Numbered from the stretch's first letter, positions 15,430 to 25,365 are shown. The stretch is DNA of 64,000 bases from Emticicia sp. BO119 (GCF_013912375.1 NZ_JACETV010000001.1:124001-188000), one strand, 5' to 3'. The notes: generated by a model not told the origin, from the letters alone. Numbers and translations: made by a program.

Positions 15430-18009
15430 ATGGAAGAAAATAACAGAACAGGTTCTATCAAGCAAATTTTAAAAAACGCTACTAATAAGATAAGCGAATC
15501 ATGGGGGTGGTTTTTAGACCGGATATACCTGATTTTAACAAAGTTATTCGGAGTAAAAAGGGTAGAACTCATATTTATATCTTTCTACAAGATCATCGAT
15601 AAAATAACCAGTACCTTTCGCTCTAAATTTGATACAGACGGACATTATTTCCCTTTTATCAGGGGCATTTACAGGGTTGCGATAAGGGTTTTTATTTTTA
15701 TTTTCTTTTATTGGTTCTGTATCGAAACCAATTTTTTATGGCTTTGCGGTGGTATGCCCAGCATCGAGCAGTTAACCAATCCTAAAATTGCGCAATCTTC
15801 TACAATCTATTCCAATGACGGAGTAGAGTTAGGTAAGTTCTTCACCGAAAACCGACAAACGATTGATAGTGCCCAAATGTCTCCCTGGTTATTTAAGGCA
15901 CTTATTTCTACTGAAGACAAACGTTTTTTTGAACATTCGGGTATAGATCTGCGGTCGATGGCAGGTGTAGCTGTCGGCATCTTTACCGGTGGAGACCGTG
16001 GTGGTGGAAGCACCATTTCTCAGCAATTAGCTAAAAACCTGTATAATACACGGCGCAGCGAAATGCGCGGTTTACTGTATTATATACCAGTAATAAGTAC
16101 GATTGTTTATAAAACCAAAGAATGGCTTACCGCCATCCGTCTGGAGCAACGTTTCACAAAAGGAGAGATTCTGACGATGTATCTCAATACAGTAGATTAT
16201 GGCAATAATGCTTATGGTATCCGAACGGCTTCTCAAACGTATTTCAGCAAAGAGCCAGATAAACTGACCGCTGAAGAAGCTGCTGTATTGGTAGGCTTGC
16301 AAAAAGGAACAACCTTGTATAACCCCATCAGAAACCCTAAGAATGCTCTTAAACGCCGTAATACGGTTTTACAACTGATGGCTAATAATGGAGACCTTTC
16401 ACAACAACAAGCAGATGAATTAAGTAAAACTGAAATAAAACTGGATGTCAATACAGAAGTTGACGAAGATAATAAAGGCACTTATTTCAAAACCGCTTTG
16501 GCTCGTTTTATTGAAAAATGGGCAGAAACCAATGAGGTAGATATAGACCTTTATAAAGATGGATTAAAAATCTATACTACAATCGACTACAAAATGCAGG
16601 ATTATGCCGATAAGGCTGTATCGAGCCATATGCGGCGCCTGCAAAAGATTTTTGACCAGGAATGGAAAGGCAGAAACCCATGGATATATGAGAACGGACA
16701 GGAAATAATAGGCTACATTGATACGGTAGCTAAACGGACATCTGTCTATAAGCGATTGGTTCAGAAGTTTAAGAATAACACCGATTCTATACATTATTAT
16801 ATGTATGAGAAAAAGAAAATGACCAGAGTATTCGTATGGGGTAAAGATGGGGCTTCATCGCAGGAAATGCTGATGAGCCCGATTGATTCCATTATCCATT
16901 ACAAAAAAATTCTGCAAACAGGCATGATGGCTATGGATCCTTACAACGGATATATCAAAGCCTGGGTAGGAGGGATAGATCATGAATATTTTAAATATGA
17001 CCACGTGCGGCAGGGACGCCGTCAGCCGGGGTCAACTTTTAAGCCCATTTTATATTGTGCTGCTATTGATGGACCATTGAATCTCTCGCCTTGCGATAGA
17101 CGCACCGATGAACCATTTAAGAAAGAATGGATGGAAAACGGTCAGGCCAAAGTATGGGAACCCAAAAATGCCGATGGGGTTTTTACCTATGCAAGCATGA
17201 CACTCCGTCGGGCTATGGCTCGTTCTATCAATTCTATCGCGGCACAATTGTCTGATGAGGTAAAACCACGAGTCACGGTTGAATATGCCCGTAAATTAGG
17301 AATTACCACACCTCTTGACCCGGTATTATCAATAGGGTTGGGGTCGTCTGATGTATCTCTTTATGAATTAATAGGAGCATATGCTGTATTTGCCAATGGT
17401 GGAGAGCACGTAGAACCGGTGTTGGTATCAAAGATCGAAGATGTGCAGGGAAAAATTATCTATGAAGCCGAAACTAAAAAGAGACAGGCTATTAGCCCGG
17501 AATCTGCCTTTTTGATGCAGTATATGTTGCGTGGAGGGGTAGAAGAGGCTGGAGGTACTTCGCAGGGTCTGTGGGAATATGCTAGTGCCTTATTTGGCAA
17601 TGGTGGGCAAGCAGGAGGGAAAACAGGTACCACCTCCAATTATTCAGATGCCTGGTATATGGGTTTTACTAAAGATTTAGTCTGTGGTGTATGGGTCGGG
17701 GGCGACGACCGAAGTATTCACTTCCGCACCAGAATGGGAGAGGGGTCTCGTTCAGCTTTACCGATTTTTGGCAAGTTTATGCAAAGTGTATATACAGATA
17801 AAACATTGGGGTATAAATCAGGACCATTTCCTAAACCGGGTGTACCTATCAGGAAAACGTATCAGGGGTGTGGTGGAGACATCGGAGGAATTATGGCTGC
17901 GGATACAACGGCAATATCCTTAGATTCGTCTAATACTGTTCAACAAGAGGTAATTACCTTCCCTCCAAGAGAGCAACCAGCAAGAGATACCACAAAAAAT
18001 AACCGCTAA
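15430..18009 (+). CDS. class A penicillin-binding protein (bifunctional transglycosylase/transpeptidase)
   Basis: Builds peptidoglycan: the GT51 domain polymerises lipid II and the transpeptidase domain cross-links it. Start chosen at 15430 (MEENNRTGS), giving 859 residues; the frame is open from 15340, but those 30 residues look like translated AT-rich leader. A cytoplasmic segment and one membrane helix (about 80-105) come first. GT51 motifs: STEDKRFFEHSG (catalytic Glu near 162), GGSTISQQLAKNLY and RFTKGEILTMYLN. Transpeptidase motifs: STFK (near 534), SIN and KTGTT (near 730). The domain order and motifs fit PBP1A. It stands alone, divergent from the small membrane-protein gene. Confidence 0.93.
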   Translation: MEENNRTGSIKQILKNATNKISESWGWFLDRIYLILTKLFGVKRVELIFISFYKIIDKITSTFRSKFDTDGHYFPFIRGIYRVAIRVFIFIFFYWFCIETNFLWLCGGMPSIEQLTNPKIAQSSTIYSNDGVELGKFFTENRQTIDSAQMSPWLFKALISTEDKRFFEHSGIDLRSMAGVAVGIFTGGDRGGGSTISQQLAKNLYNTRRSEMRGLLYYIPVISTIVYKTKEWLTAIRLEQRFTKGEILTMYLNTVDYGNNAYGIRTASQTYFSKEPDKLTAEEAAVLVGLQKGTTLYNPIRNPKNALKRRNTVLQLMANNGDLSQQQADELSKTEIKLDVNTEVDEDNKGTYFKTALARFIEKWAETNEVDIDLYKDGLKIYTTIDYKMQDYADKAVSSHMRRLQKIFDQEWKGRNPWIYENGQEIIGYIDTVAKRTSVYKRLVQKFKNNTDSIHYYMYEKKKMTRVFVWGKDGASSQEMLMSPIDSIIHYKKILQTGMMAMDPYNGYIKAWVGGIDHEYFKYDHVRQGRRQPGSTFKPILYCAAIDGPLNLSPCDRRTDEPFKKEWMENGQAKVWEPKNADGVFTYASMTLRRAMARSINSIAAQLSDEVKPRVTVEYARKLGITTPLDPVLSIGLGSSDVSLYELIGAYAVFANGGEHVEPVLVSKIEDVQGKIIYEAETKKRQAISPESAFLMQYMLRGGVEEAGGTSQGLWEYASALFGNGGQAGGKTGTTSNYSDAWYMGFTKDLVCGVWVGGDDRSIHFRTRMGEGSRSALPIFGKFMQSVYTDKTLGYKSGPFPKPGVPIRKTYQGCGGDIGGIMAADTTAISLDSSNTVQQEVITFPPREQPARDTTKNNR

Positions 18010-18063
18010 ATATATCTGCAAAAATTTTATTAAAAAATAGTTAATCATTACAACTATTATTGA

Positions 18064-18106
18064 TGAATGGGAGTCAATGCTTTTGAAGAACGTAAACTCC
18101 CATTCA
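18064..18106 (+). promoter_or_regulatory. 11-bp inverted repeat ending at the LytTR start codon
   Basis: TGAATGGGAGT (18064-18074) is the exact reverse complement of ACTCCCATTCA (18096-18106), with 21 bases between. The right arm ends one base before the ATG at 18108. It could be an operator across the promoter or an mRNA hairpin that hides the ribosome-binding region. No T-tract follows, so it is unlikely to be a terminator for the PBP gene. Confidence 0.6.
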
Positions 18107-18107
18107 A

Positions 18108-18458
18108 ATGGACACAAAACTATACATAACCGGAACAATTAAATTAGCAGGGAAAAAGAAGGTAAATCCTGCGGAAGTACTTTTTTTGAAAGCAGATGTA
18201 AATTACACAGAAATTTTTCTTCAAGATGGCGAAAGATTCATCGTTTCAAAAACACTGAAAGAATTGGAAAAGCGATTCATTAATTACAACTTCTTTCGTA
18301 CACATAAATCATATATGGTTAATCTGAAATATGTAACAGGGTATCAGATTCATGAAGGATTATTGGTAAAAGTACAGGATGCACACCATCTGAGTCTTTC
18401 ACGCCGCAGGAAAGAGGTTTTTTTAGATACTATGTCTAAATACTTGAGAGCAAGCTAA
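18108..18458 (+). CDS. LytTR DNA-binding domain protein without receiver domain
   Basis: Transcription regulator of 116 residues that consists almost only of a LytTR domain (about 20-115). Typical features are EVLFLKADVNYTEIFLQDG, the motif FFRTHKSYMVNL and the final SLSRRRKEVFLD. No phospho-receiver is present, so activity must be controlled by level, by a partner, or by the inverted repeat at its start. The gene converges on the DUF4440 gene with no space between the two stop codons. Target genes unknown. Confidence 0.88.
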   Translation: MDTKLYITGTIKLAGKKKVNPAEVLFLKADVNYTEIFLQDGERFIVSKTLKELEKRFINYNFFRTHKSYMVNLKYVTGYQIHEGLLVKVQDAHHLSLSRRRKEVFLDTMSKYLRAS

Positions 18459-18890
18459 TCAGCTTGTGTGGTCAGAGACTATGAGCCATTTGCCACCAAT
18501 CTTTTTTAATACAAGTGTAAAGAATCCTCCAGCATCTCCTATTTCAGGACGAGTTAAGTGCCATTTTCCTAATACCCAACAAGTGGAAGGGGAATGAAAA
18601 TCGGTTTTCTGAATATCAAATTTAAGCGTACCCATAGTAGCAACATCAGGGTATGTTTTCAGATACCTCTCTAAAGTGGCTTTCCAACCGTAAATCACTC
18701 CGGTTTTGCCTATAAACATCAGCGAATCAGATTTCCAGTAATCCTCCATAAATGCCTTGATATCTCCTTTGTTCCAGTTTTCATTCTGGCGGTTCAGAAC
18801 TTTTAATACCTCCTGACGGTCTTTAGAATTCTGGGCAAAAACCTGAGTAAAAAATGAAAGGCAAAATAGAGTAATGACTACGGTTCTCAT
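18459..18890 (-). CDS. exported SnoaL/DUF4440-like (NTF2 fold) protein
   Basis: 143 residues with an N-terminal signal peptide (MRTVVITLFCLSFFTQVFAQ, about 1-20) and an NTF2-like cone fold of the DUF4440 type: EVLKVLNRQNENWNKGD, YWKSDSLMFIG, then TCWVLGKWHL and GGKWLIVSDHTS at the end. Members of this group are small ligand-binding or enzyme-like proteins; no specific activity can be assigned. A single gene, convergent with LytTR. Confidence 0.82.
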   Translation of the reverse strand: MRTVVITLFCLSFFTQVFAQNSKDRQEVLKVLNRQNENWNKGDIKAFMEDYWKSDSLMFIGKTGVIYGWKATLERYLKTYPDVATMGTLKFDIQKTDFHSPSTCWVLGKWHLTRPEIGDAGGFFTLVLKKIGGKWLIVSDHTS

Positions 18891-19064
18891 ATTATTGTTT
18901 AATGAAAGTGTATCAATTCTGATTTGTGGTATCTTTGATTTTGTAATTTTGGATTGAACTTATTTTCTGATAATAAATGTATGGTAATTTTCGGGTTTTA
19001 GAAATTTCTTTTGTCAGTTTTAACCAAATATCAGAAAAGAATCACATTTTTAAAAGATACAAAC

Positions 19065-19520
19065 ATGAAGAGAGTTGTTTCCTTCTTATTCTGCCTGGTA
19101 TTGATTTCGTGTGAAAAGCCCTATTATGGACGAAATGCACCTCTGGTCGTTACTTCATTCGGCGTATGGAAACTGGAAAAAATTTTGAGCCCTTCCCGAA
19201 TTACCCTTGCTGATGAACTTGGGTACGAACAACTGGTTCAGATAGAACCTAATGGAAGTACTAATTATTTCCATGTTTTTAAGGATAAAAAACTGGAAAA
19301 TACCTATTCTTTTGGCCGGACCAGCAATGAAATTGACAAAAAAGGTAAAATCTATTTTGAAGTAAATATGGGTATTAAGTTAGTAAAAATAGAAATAATC
19401 CCTGGTCAGGATGGCAGTCTTACTGGCCTTGTTATGAGCGATTTTTTATATAATACCCCTGCCCAGGCTGATACACTCAGGTTTCACTATTCCCGTTTTG
19501 ATCCTTCAAGAACCTGGTAA
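19065..19520 (+). CDS. putative lipoprotein of unknown function
   Basis: Start chosen at 19065 (MKRVVSFLFCLVLISCEKPYYG), since this gives a clean lipoprotein signal with the acylated Cys at residue 16; the frame is open from 19011. The mature part of about 135 residues has alternating beta-type segments (FGVWKLEKIL, GKIYFEVNMGIKLVKIEII) that suggest a lipocalin-like or beta-sandwich fold, but I do not recognise a named family. It has no evident operon partner; the lipid-kinase gene begins 115 bases later. Confidence 0.7.
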   Translation: MKRVVSFLFCLVLISCEKPYYGRNAPLVVTSFGVWKLEKILSPSRITLADELGYEQLVQIEPNGSTNYFHVFKDKKLENTYSFGRTSNEIDKKGKIYFEVNMGIKLVKIEIIPGQDGSLTGLVMSDFLYNTPAQADTLRFHYSRFDPSRTW

Positions 19521-19635
19521 TCAAGCCTTATCTTCTCAATAAAATAGTCTGTTATTTTCCTGCCTTGTATTCAGAAAGTTTATTTCAATCAACTATTTTT
19601 GGAGAATTATTCAGTTGTAGTTTATTTCAATATTT

Positions 19636-20505
19636 GTGAACAAGCAAGAAATCTGGTTTGTAGTTAATCCTTTTTCAGGTAGAAAGAAAAACCATCAGGC
19701 AATTATCAGTCTCATTGAGAATCAATTAGATAAGAAAAAATATCAGGCCAAAATTATTCCAACCAAAGCTGCCGGACATGCCACCGAACTGGCGTATGAA
19801 GCTTCTGAAAAACAAGTGCCTTATATTGTAGCAATGGGGGGCGATGGTACGGTGAATGAAACAGCCAAGGCATTGATTGGCAGTAAAACTGCTTTAGGTA
19901 TCATGCCTTTGGGCTCTGGCAATGGTCTGGCAAGGGAATTGGGGATTCCGATGAAACCTGAAAAAGTAATTGAGAGATTGAACAAAGCAATCATAAAGCC
20001 TATTGATGCTTGTTTTGTAAACGATATTCCTTTTTTCTGTACTGCAGGCGTAGGTTTTGATGCCCATTGTGCCGATGTTTTTTCAAGAATGAAAGGGCGT
20101 GGTTTGCTGAACTACGTAAAAGCCGGTTTTCAGGAGTTCTGGGCTTATCAACCCTTGCCATGCAATTTCGGAGGAATTGATTATAAAGTATTCAGTATTA
20201 CTTTTGGTAATGCCCGGCAATTCGGTAATAATGCTTACATTACACCGATAGCAAAAATAGATGATGGCTTTATTGATTGTACCTTGCTGAATCCTTTGCC
20301 TGTGTGGGTGATTCCGGGCATTGTTACTAAATTATTCAATAAAACCATTCATGAGTCATCTTACGCGGAAGCATATCGTGGAGCAAAATTTAAGATAAAA
20401 GGTCAGGAAAATCTGTTGATTCATTATGATGGAGAACCATTAAGATTAGATACTGATGAATTGACCATAAGTATTAAAGAAAAAAGCTTGCATATAATAA
20501 TATGA
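19636..20505 (+). CDS. diacylglycerol/sphingosine-type lipid kinase (YegS/DagK family)
   Basis: Cytoplasmic kinase of 289 residues that phosphorylates a membrane lipid. The nucleotide-binding signature GGDGTVNETAKAL is at about 72-84, followed by GIMPLGSGNGLARELGI, both hallmarks of the DAGK catalytic domain; the N-terminus WFVVNPFSGRKK is the first beta strand of the domain, which supports the GTG start at 19636. The conserved C-terminal beta-sandwich domain with HYDGEPLRL is present. Its stop codon overlaps the start of the SUI1 gene (ATGA), which implies translational coupling. Confidence 0.9.
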   Translation: MNKQEIWFVVNPFSGRKKNHQAIISLIENQLDKKKYQAKIIPTKAAGHATELAYEASEKQVPYIVAMGGDGTVNETAKALIGSKTALGIMPLGSGNGLARELGIPMKPEKVIERLNKAIIKPIDACFVNDIPFFCTAGVGFDAHCADVFSRMKGRGLLNYVKAGFQEFWAYQPLPCNFGGIDYKVFSITFGNARQFGNNAYITPIAKIDDGFIDCTLLNPLPVWVIPGIVTKLFNKTIHESSYAEAYRGAKFKIKGQENLLIHYDGEPLRLDTDELTISIKEKSLHIII

Positions 20506-20840
20506 AAAATAAGAAACACCGGGAGGGAGTGGTATATTCGACCAACCCAGATTTTGAATTTAACTTTGGCGAAGAAGAAGAGATTGAAACGCTGACGCCA
20601 CAGCAGCAAAGCCTGAAAATATGGCTCGATAGAAAAGGGGGCAATAAAGTTGTGAGTAGGATAGATGGCATGATTGCAAAAGATGAGGATTTACAGAATC
20701 TAAGAAAAAAACTTCAGAACCTTTGTGGAAGTGGCGGCACAGCCAAAGACGGCGAAATACTGATACAGGGAGATCATCGCGATAAAATACTGGTCTTTTT
20801 ATTGAAAGAAGGTTATAAAACTAAGAAAGCCGGAGGATAA
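20502..20840 (+). CDS. SUI1/YciH-type translation factor
   Basis: 112 residues; the second half (about 35-108) is the SUI1/eIF1 domain, with LKIWLDRKGGNKVVSRIDG, LRKKLQNLCGSGGTAKDG and ILIQGDHRDKILVFL as clear family segments. Bacterial SUI1 proteins (YciH) act on 30S initiation fidelity or stress translation. The first 30 residues are an acidic tail (FGEEEEIETL). It overlaps the lipid-kinase gene by 4 bases and converges on the MOSC gene. Confidence 0.92.
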   Translation: MKNKKHREGVVYSTNPDFEFNFGEEEEIETLTPQQQSLKIWLDRKGGNKVVSRIDGMIAKDEDLQNLRKKLQNLCGSGGTAKDGEILIQGDHRDKILVFLLKEGYKTKKAGG

Positions 20841-20844
20841 ACCT

Positions 20845-21324
20845 TTAAACTGAAGATACTTCATCGCCAATTCTTATTTTACCACCTTTCATTACCATGC
20901 ACGTGATACCTCCGTGTCCGCGCATGGCATTGTATCCGCCAGAACCTAAGTTTTCTTCCATACGGCTACACGGGTGGCAATAGCCGGTTCCTTTCAATAC
21001 TACTTCACCAATCTGAAAAATAGTATCATGAAAAGCCAATAAATTGATGCCGGAAACTACAATATTGCGCCGCAACAAAGCAGGGTCAATACTTTCTTGA
21101 TGAAGCATTTTAGCCATAGCTTCAATATGCTCGGCCTGAATAAGGGTTACTTGTCTGTTGCGTGCAGTACCTCTGTAACGATCCCCAACTATACCTTTTT
21201 GCTCGGTCACGTCAATAATATCCACAATCTTTATTGACCCTCTTGAAGTAGGGCCTGGTCTATAGCTCAACCACTCTACCTTACCATTAAAGGCAAAGTT
21301 TTTCATTAATTGTTTAATCTCCAT
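20845..21324 (-). CDS. MOSC domain protein
   Basis: Soluble MOSC-domain protein of 159 residues from the chosen start at 21324 (MEIKQLMKNFAF). The frame is open to 21393, but that would run 40 bases into the nth gene. MOSC domains transfer or bind sulfur for molybdenum-cofactor chemistry; the conserved Cys lies in YCHPCSRME and the segments GDRYRGTARNRQVTLIQ and LRRNIVVSGINL are typical. Molybdoenzyme genes are not seen in the window, so the substrate is unknown. Likely cotranscribed with nth. Confidence 0.85.
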   Translation of the reverse strand: MEIKQLMKNFAFNGKVEWLSYRPGPTSRGSIKIVDIIDVTEQKGIVGDRYRGTARNRQVTLIQAEHIEAMAKMLHQESIDPALLRRNIVVSGINLLAFHDTIFQIGEVVLKGTGYCHPCSRMEENLGSGGYNAMRGHGGITCMVMKGGKIRIGDEVSSV

Positions 21325-21352
21325 TAATTCAACTTTTTCATTAATAACTATT

Positions 21353-22012
21353 TCAGAGGGAAGGTGTTTTAAAATCTTTGGTTTCGTAGGCAAGGCAGAA
21401 ACTTTTTAGTTCACACTCAGGGCATTTGGGCGTACGGGCGGTGCAAATATATCTGCCGTGCAGAATGAGCCAATGGTGTGCCACTGAAATTTTATCTTTA
21501 GGCAGATACTTTATTAATTCTTTTTCTACCAGAAATGGATTTTTAGCTGTTTTAGGAACTAAGCCTAAACGATGCGAAACACGGAACACGTGCGTATCAA
21601 CAGCCATTGCAGGTTGGTTATAAATAACTGATACAATCACATTGGCGGTTTTTCGACCCACACCAGGCATTTTTTGCAGTTCTTCTATAGTGTTTGGTAC
21701 TTCTGATTGAAAATCACTCACTAAAATACGAGCCATGCCCACCAGATGTTTGCTTTTGTTGTTAGGGTAACTTACACTCCTTATATATTCAAATACTTCA
21801 TCGGCTGTCGAGTCGGCCAGACTTTCAGCAGTGGGATAACGCTCAAATAATTTAGGTGTTATAAGATTTACCCGTTTATCTGTGCATTGGGCTGAAAGTA
21901 TCACAGCCACTAATAATTCATAGGGATTAGTATAATGAAGTTCGGTTTCGGCTTGAGGATAATGTTCGGTAAAATAAGTAACTAAAGCTTTATAGCGATC
22001 TTTTTTATTCAT
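21353..22012 (-). CDS. nth: endonuclease III
   Basis: Base-excision repair DNA glycosylase/AP lyase of 219 residues that removes oxidised pyrimidines. The helix-hairpin-helix is MPGVGRKTANVIV with catalytic Lys121; the catalytic Asp139 is in AMAVDTHVFRV. The [4Fe-4S] cluster ligands are Cys190, Cys197, Cys200 and Cys206 (spacing C-x6-C-x2-C-x5-C). Length and motif order match Nth throughout. It heads a probable two-gene unit with the MOSC gene. Confidence 0.96.
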   Translation of the reverse strand: MNKKDRYKALVTYFTEHYPQAETELHYTNPYELLVAVILSAQCTDKRVNLITPKLFERYPTAESLADSTADEVFEYIRSVSYPNNKSKHLVGMARILVSDFQSEVPNTIEELQKMPGVGRKTANVIVSVIYNQPAMAVDTHVFRVSHRLGLVPKTAKNPFLVEKELIKYLPKDKISVAHHWLILHGRYICTARTPKCPECELKSFCLAYETKDFKTPSL

Positions 22013-22091
22013 TGTCTGTGGTAAATTTTAAAGCATCTCCCAAATTAGCAAAAACTAATGGTTGAAAGCAAAACTGTACTTCAGGAGTCAC

Positions 22092-23195
22092 CTACTTGAT
22101 ATTCTTACGTCTGTTACGTTGGAAATCTTCCAGCACAAATCCCCCTAAACCATTAAGATTACTATAATAAGCACGCCCATTATTTACCTGCGTAAACTGC
22201 TGCACAAATTGTTTCAGATAAGGGTCTGAGGCAATCATGAAGGTTGTAATCGGAATCTCTAAGCGGCGCGCCTGTGCAGCAATCGTCAGGGTTTTATTTA
22301 CAATTTTGCGGTCGAGACCAAAGCTGTTTTTATAATATTTGATACCCTCTTTCAAACAGGTTGGCTTACCATCAGTAATCATAAACACTTGCTTGTTTTT
22401 AGTTTTCCTACGGCGCAATAAGTCCATTGCCAGTTCTAATCCGGCCACCGTATTGGTATGGTAAGGCCCAACTTCCAGATAAGGTATATCTTTGAGTTGA
22501 ATTTGCCAGGCATCGTTACCAAAAACCAGAATATCAAGCGTATCTTTCGGATATTTGGTACGTATTAATTCTGCCAGAGCTAAAGCCACTTTTTTGGCAG
22601 GAGTAATACGGTCTTCACCATATAGAATCATGGAGTGAGAAATATCAATCATCAATACGGTTGAAGTCTGTATTTTTGATTCACGATCAACTACCTCCAA
22701 ATCACTTTCTAATAGCATAAAATCATCAATCCCACTATTAATCTGAGCATTTTTCAATGATTCTGTCATAGAAATCTGTTCTAAAGAATCACCAAACTGA
22801 AAGGCACGTACATCACTGCTTAATTCATCACCAACCCCGGTATAAGGTGTATGATGGCTACCGCTCGACTTTGTACGTTTCAGTTTACCAAAGATTTCCT
22901 CTAAAGATTGTTTTCTGATGCTCTGCTCACTTTTAGCCGTGATGCGATATTGCTGCCCTTCCTGATTTTCTTCGGTTATATAACCCTTTCTTTTCAAATC
23001 TTCTATAAAGTCAGCCATACCATAATTATCGTCAGTGAGCTGATACTGGCGATCAAGGTCGCTCATATAGCTTAGTGCCTGACCTACGTCTCCGGCTGTA
23101 ATCAACAATAATTGCTGAAAAATATTGAGCAATTGCTCAAATCGGGTGTTGCCCTTCATTTCGGGCTTAAATTCTGAAAAACGAAAACCAAACAT
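22092..23195 (-). CDS. von Willebrand factor A domain protein
   Basis: Cytoplasmic protein of 367 residues with start chosen at 23195 ([15 protein letters not shown]); the frame is open to 23276. The N-terminal 165 residues are helical ([18 protein letters not shown]) and the C-terminal half is a VWA domain with the MIDAS motif DISHS (in [14 protein letters not shown]), followed by a Thr and an Asp ([10 protein letters not shown]). Such proteins often pair with a MoxR-type AAA ATPase as a metal-dependent co-chaperone, but no MoxR gene is in the window. Divergent from the porin gene. Confidence 0.85.
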   Translation of the reverse strand: MFGFRFSEFKPEMKGNTRFEQLLNIFQQLLLITAGDVGQALSYMSDLDRQYQLTDDNYGMADFIEDLKRKGYITEENQEGQQYRITAKSEQSIRKQSLEEIFGKLKRTKSSGSHHTPYTGVGDELSSDVRAFQFGDSLEQISMTESLKNAQINSGIDDFMLLESDLEVVDRESKIQTSTVLMIDISHSMILYGEDRITPAKKVALALAELIRTKYPKDTLDILVFGNDAWQIQLKDIPYLEVGPYHTNTVAGLELAMDLLRRRKTKNKQVFMITDGKPTCLKEGIKYYKNSFGLDRKIVNKTLTIAAQARRLEIPITTFMIASDPYLKQFVQQFTQVNNGRAYYSNLNGLGGFVLEDFQRNRRKNIK

Positions 23196-23367
23196 GACAA
23201 TCAGTGATTTAGCATTTATTATCTCTCTGTTAATATTAACGCTTTTTGTTCGCTTAAAGTTTGGTCTTATAAACAATACATACTTTTTAAGAACTATTAA
23301 GAGCTGGCTTGTCTAAAATCCGAAGATTTGCCGTAAATTGCAACGTTTTTATAGTAATTGGCGGATC

Positions 23368-25254
23368 ATGAGCATAAAAAAAATATTTTTCACTCTTTTA
23401 TTGTCTTTTCTTTTCGGTTTATGCCACGCTCAAATTCTTGATGATTCTACCAAACAAGTTTACGGACTCAAAACTACCCGTTATATTCTTGAAGACGACA
23501 TTCTGAATAACCGCAAAACTTACTATAACCCTGATTCTACCTTAGATGGGTTTCACCTGTTCGACAGAAATCTTAAAAGTGGCTGGTTGTATCAGGACTT
23601 AGGTTTGATAGGCACCGCTGTAAAACCCCTGTTTTTTCAGCCAAACGAAGAAGTAAGTAAGCAATTAGGTTTCACAACTTATGGGTTTTATGCTTTTGAT
23701 GCCAGAAAATCCAAATATTATAATACTAAATCGCCTTATACCAATATGTACTATGTGCAGTCTGGTGGAGGAATGTTATACCTTGATTTTACCCATTCGC
23801 AGAATATTAAACCCCGCTGGAATATCACTTTTGACGTAAGAAGATTAACCTCGGCTAAACAATATGGTGCTCCGCAAACCAGAGAAGAAAGATTGGTGGA
23901 TAGCTGGGCATTAATAACATCCTCTAATTATGAATCCAAAGATGGGAAGTACACTATTTTAGGTACTTACAATCACTTCAACCATGCACCTGTTGAGCAG
24001 GGGGGGATAAAACCTTTAGATGATGGGGCTAAGTTTGTAGAAACAACTGATCTTGGTAATTATAAGAATTTCCTGTCAAGATTAAGTAATGCTTCTTCGC
24101 GGGACTGGCGCAACGAATTTCATATTTACCAGCAGTATCAGTTATCGAATGGCTTTCAGGTCTATCATATTCTTGATTATCAAAGACGTATTGACTACTA
24201 CCATGACAATCGTTTTAAGGCTGATACTACCGCAGAAGGTATAAATTATTATGGCATACAAACACCAAAAGATACCGCTCTCCTGAATCTCATTCCCGAC
24301 TCACTTTCTTTAGCTCTAAGGTATCGGTTGATTGAAAATAAATTCGGTATAAAAGGTATTTACAGAGGTTTTGCCTACAGGCTTCATCTGCGTCATCGCT
24401 TTTATAATCTGACATCTGATTTCGGTGACGATTTCAGACTAAGATTTCAGAATGAAGTTCTGGCCGGGGCATGGGCTAATTATTATTTTCCCGATAGCCT
24501 CAAAAGGGCCTATGCAGAGTTTGAAATAGGTACTAATCTGAATTATAAACTTAAGGCAGAGTATATAAGTCCTTGGCTAAACGCAGGTTTTACCCAACTT
24601 TCTACACCAGCATATATATTAGATGAACATTTTATGAGTGATGCTTATAACTGGAATAGCAGCCTTAAAAATCAGTTTTCCAATAATATATATGCCTCTA
24701 CCACCATTCAGTCAGGCAGGTTCAGGTTTTTACCGGAAGCACATTATTCGCTCATTGATAATTATATTTATTACGACACAAAGGCACAGGTACAGCAATC
24801 GTCTGTTCCGATAAGTATTTTCCGGGCTGGTTTAGGGATTGAGTACCGCTGGAAAAAATTTCTTTTAGCCAATCAGGTGTATATTGCCGGAAATTCCGAG
24901 AAAGATATTATCAGAATGCCAGCTATTACAAACAACACTACAATTGCTTACGAATTTACCTATGCTAAGAGATTGCACATTAATGCAGGAGCCGAAATCT
25001 ACTATCGTTCTGCCTATTATGCAGATAATTATATGCCGCTTACCAGACAATTTTATTTGCAGAACGATAAAAAGGCCTGGGGGTACCCCGTAGTAGATGT
25101 ATTTACTAATATGAAAATCAGTAAAGTGAGGTTTTTTCTGAAATTTGCCCATATTAATCAGGGCTTTCCAGCCAGTGGATATTTTGTGAGTTCGGTATAT
25201 CCTGGTTTGCGTCGTACATTCTTCCTGGGAGCCAACTGGCCATTGTTTGATTAA
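23368..25254 (+). CDS. putative outer-membrane porin (Porin_10 family)
   Basis: Outer-membrane beta-barrel of about 628 residues from the start at 23368 (MSIKKIFFTLLLSFLFGLCHAQ), which gives a standard signal peptide; the frame opens at 23338. The rest is rich in alternating aromatic strands (LYLDFTHSQNI, FDVRRLTSAKQYG, FRLHRF-like segments) and ends near FFLGANWPLFD with aromatic C-terminal residues, as in barrels. Layout and the starting segment YGLKTTRYILEDDI fit the Bacteroidota 'putative porin' group. The solute is unknown. Confidence 0.82.
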   Translation: MSIKKIFFTLLLSFLFGLCHAQILDDSTKQVYGLKTTRYILEDDILNNRKTYYNPDSTLDGFHLFDRNLKSGWLYQDLGLIGTAVKPLFFQPNEEVSKQLGFTTYGFYAFDARKSKYYNTKSPYTNMYYVQSGGGMLYLDFTHSQNIKPRWNITFDVRRLTSAKQYGAPQTREERLVDSWALITSSNYESKDGKYTILGTYNHFNHAPVEQGGIKPLDDGAKFVETTDLGNYKNFLSRLSNASSRDWRNEFHIYQQYQLSNGFQVYHILDYQRRIDYYHDNRFKADTTAEGINYYGIQTPKDTALLNLIPDSLSLALRYRLIENKFGIKGIYRGFAYRLHLRHRFYNLTSDFGDDFRLRFQNEVLAGAWANYYFPDSLKRAYAEFEIGTNLNYKLKAEYISPWLNAGFTQLSTPAYILDEHFMSDAYNWNSSLKNQFSNNIYASTTIQSGRFRFLPEAHYSLIDNYIYYDTKAQVQQSSVPISIFRAGLGIEYRWKKFLLANQVYIAGNSEKDIIRMPAITNNTTIAYEFTYAKRLHINAGAEIYYRSAYYADNYMPLTRQFYLQNDKKAWGYPVVDVFTNMKISKVRFFLKFAHINQGFPASGYFVSSVYPGLRRTFFLGANWPLFD

Positions 25255-25337
25255 AAAATAATAAAATTTTCATTAAAATAATGGCAAAATATCTCCTAAC
25301 GTAATTTTATCAATTTAATTATTTAGGTTTGTAGAAA

Positions 25338-25365
25338 TTGTTCAAATAAAGAATTTGTATCTTTG
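25338..25365 (+). promoter_or_regulatory. promoter of the glycosyltransferase gene
   Basis: TTG at 25338-25340 and TATCTTTG at 25358-25365 are separated by 17 bases, a full match to the Bacteroidota sigma consensus (TTG, 17-23 bases, TAnnTTTG). The start codon is 28 bases further on. Confidence 0.75.

Noticed and set aside
17920-18138. Minus-strand 72-codon frame across the PBP-LytTR boundary
   Set aside because: It overlaps the end of the PBP gene and the inverted repeat and shows no protein features.
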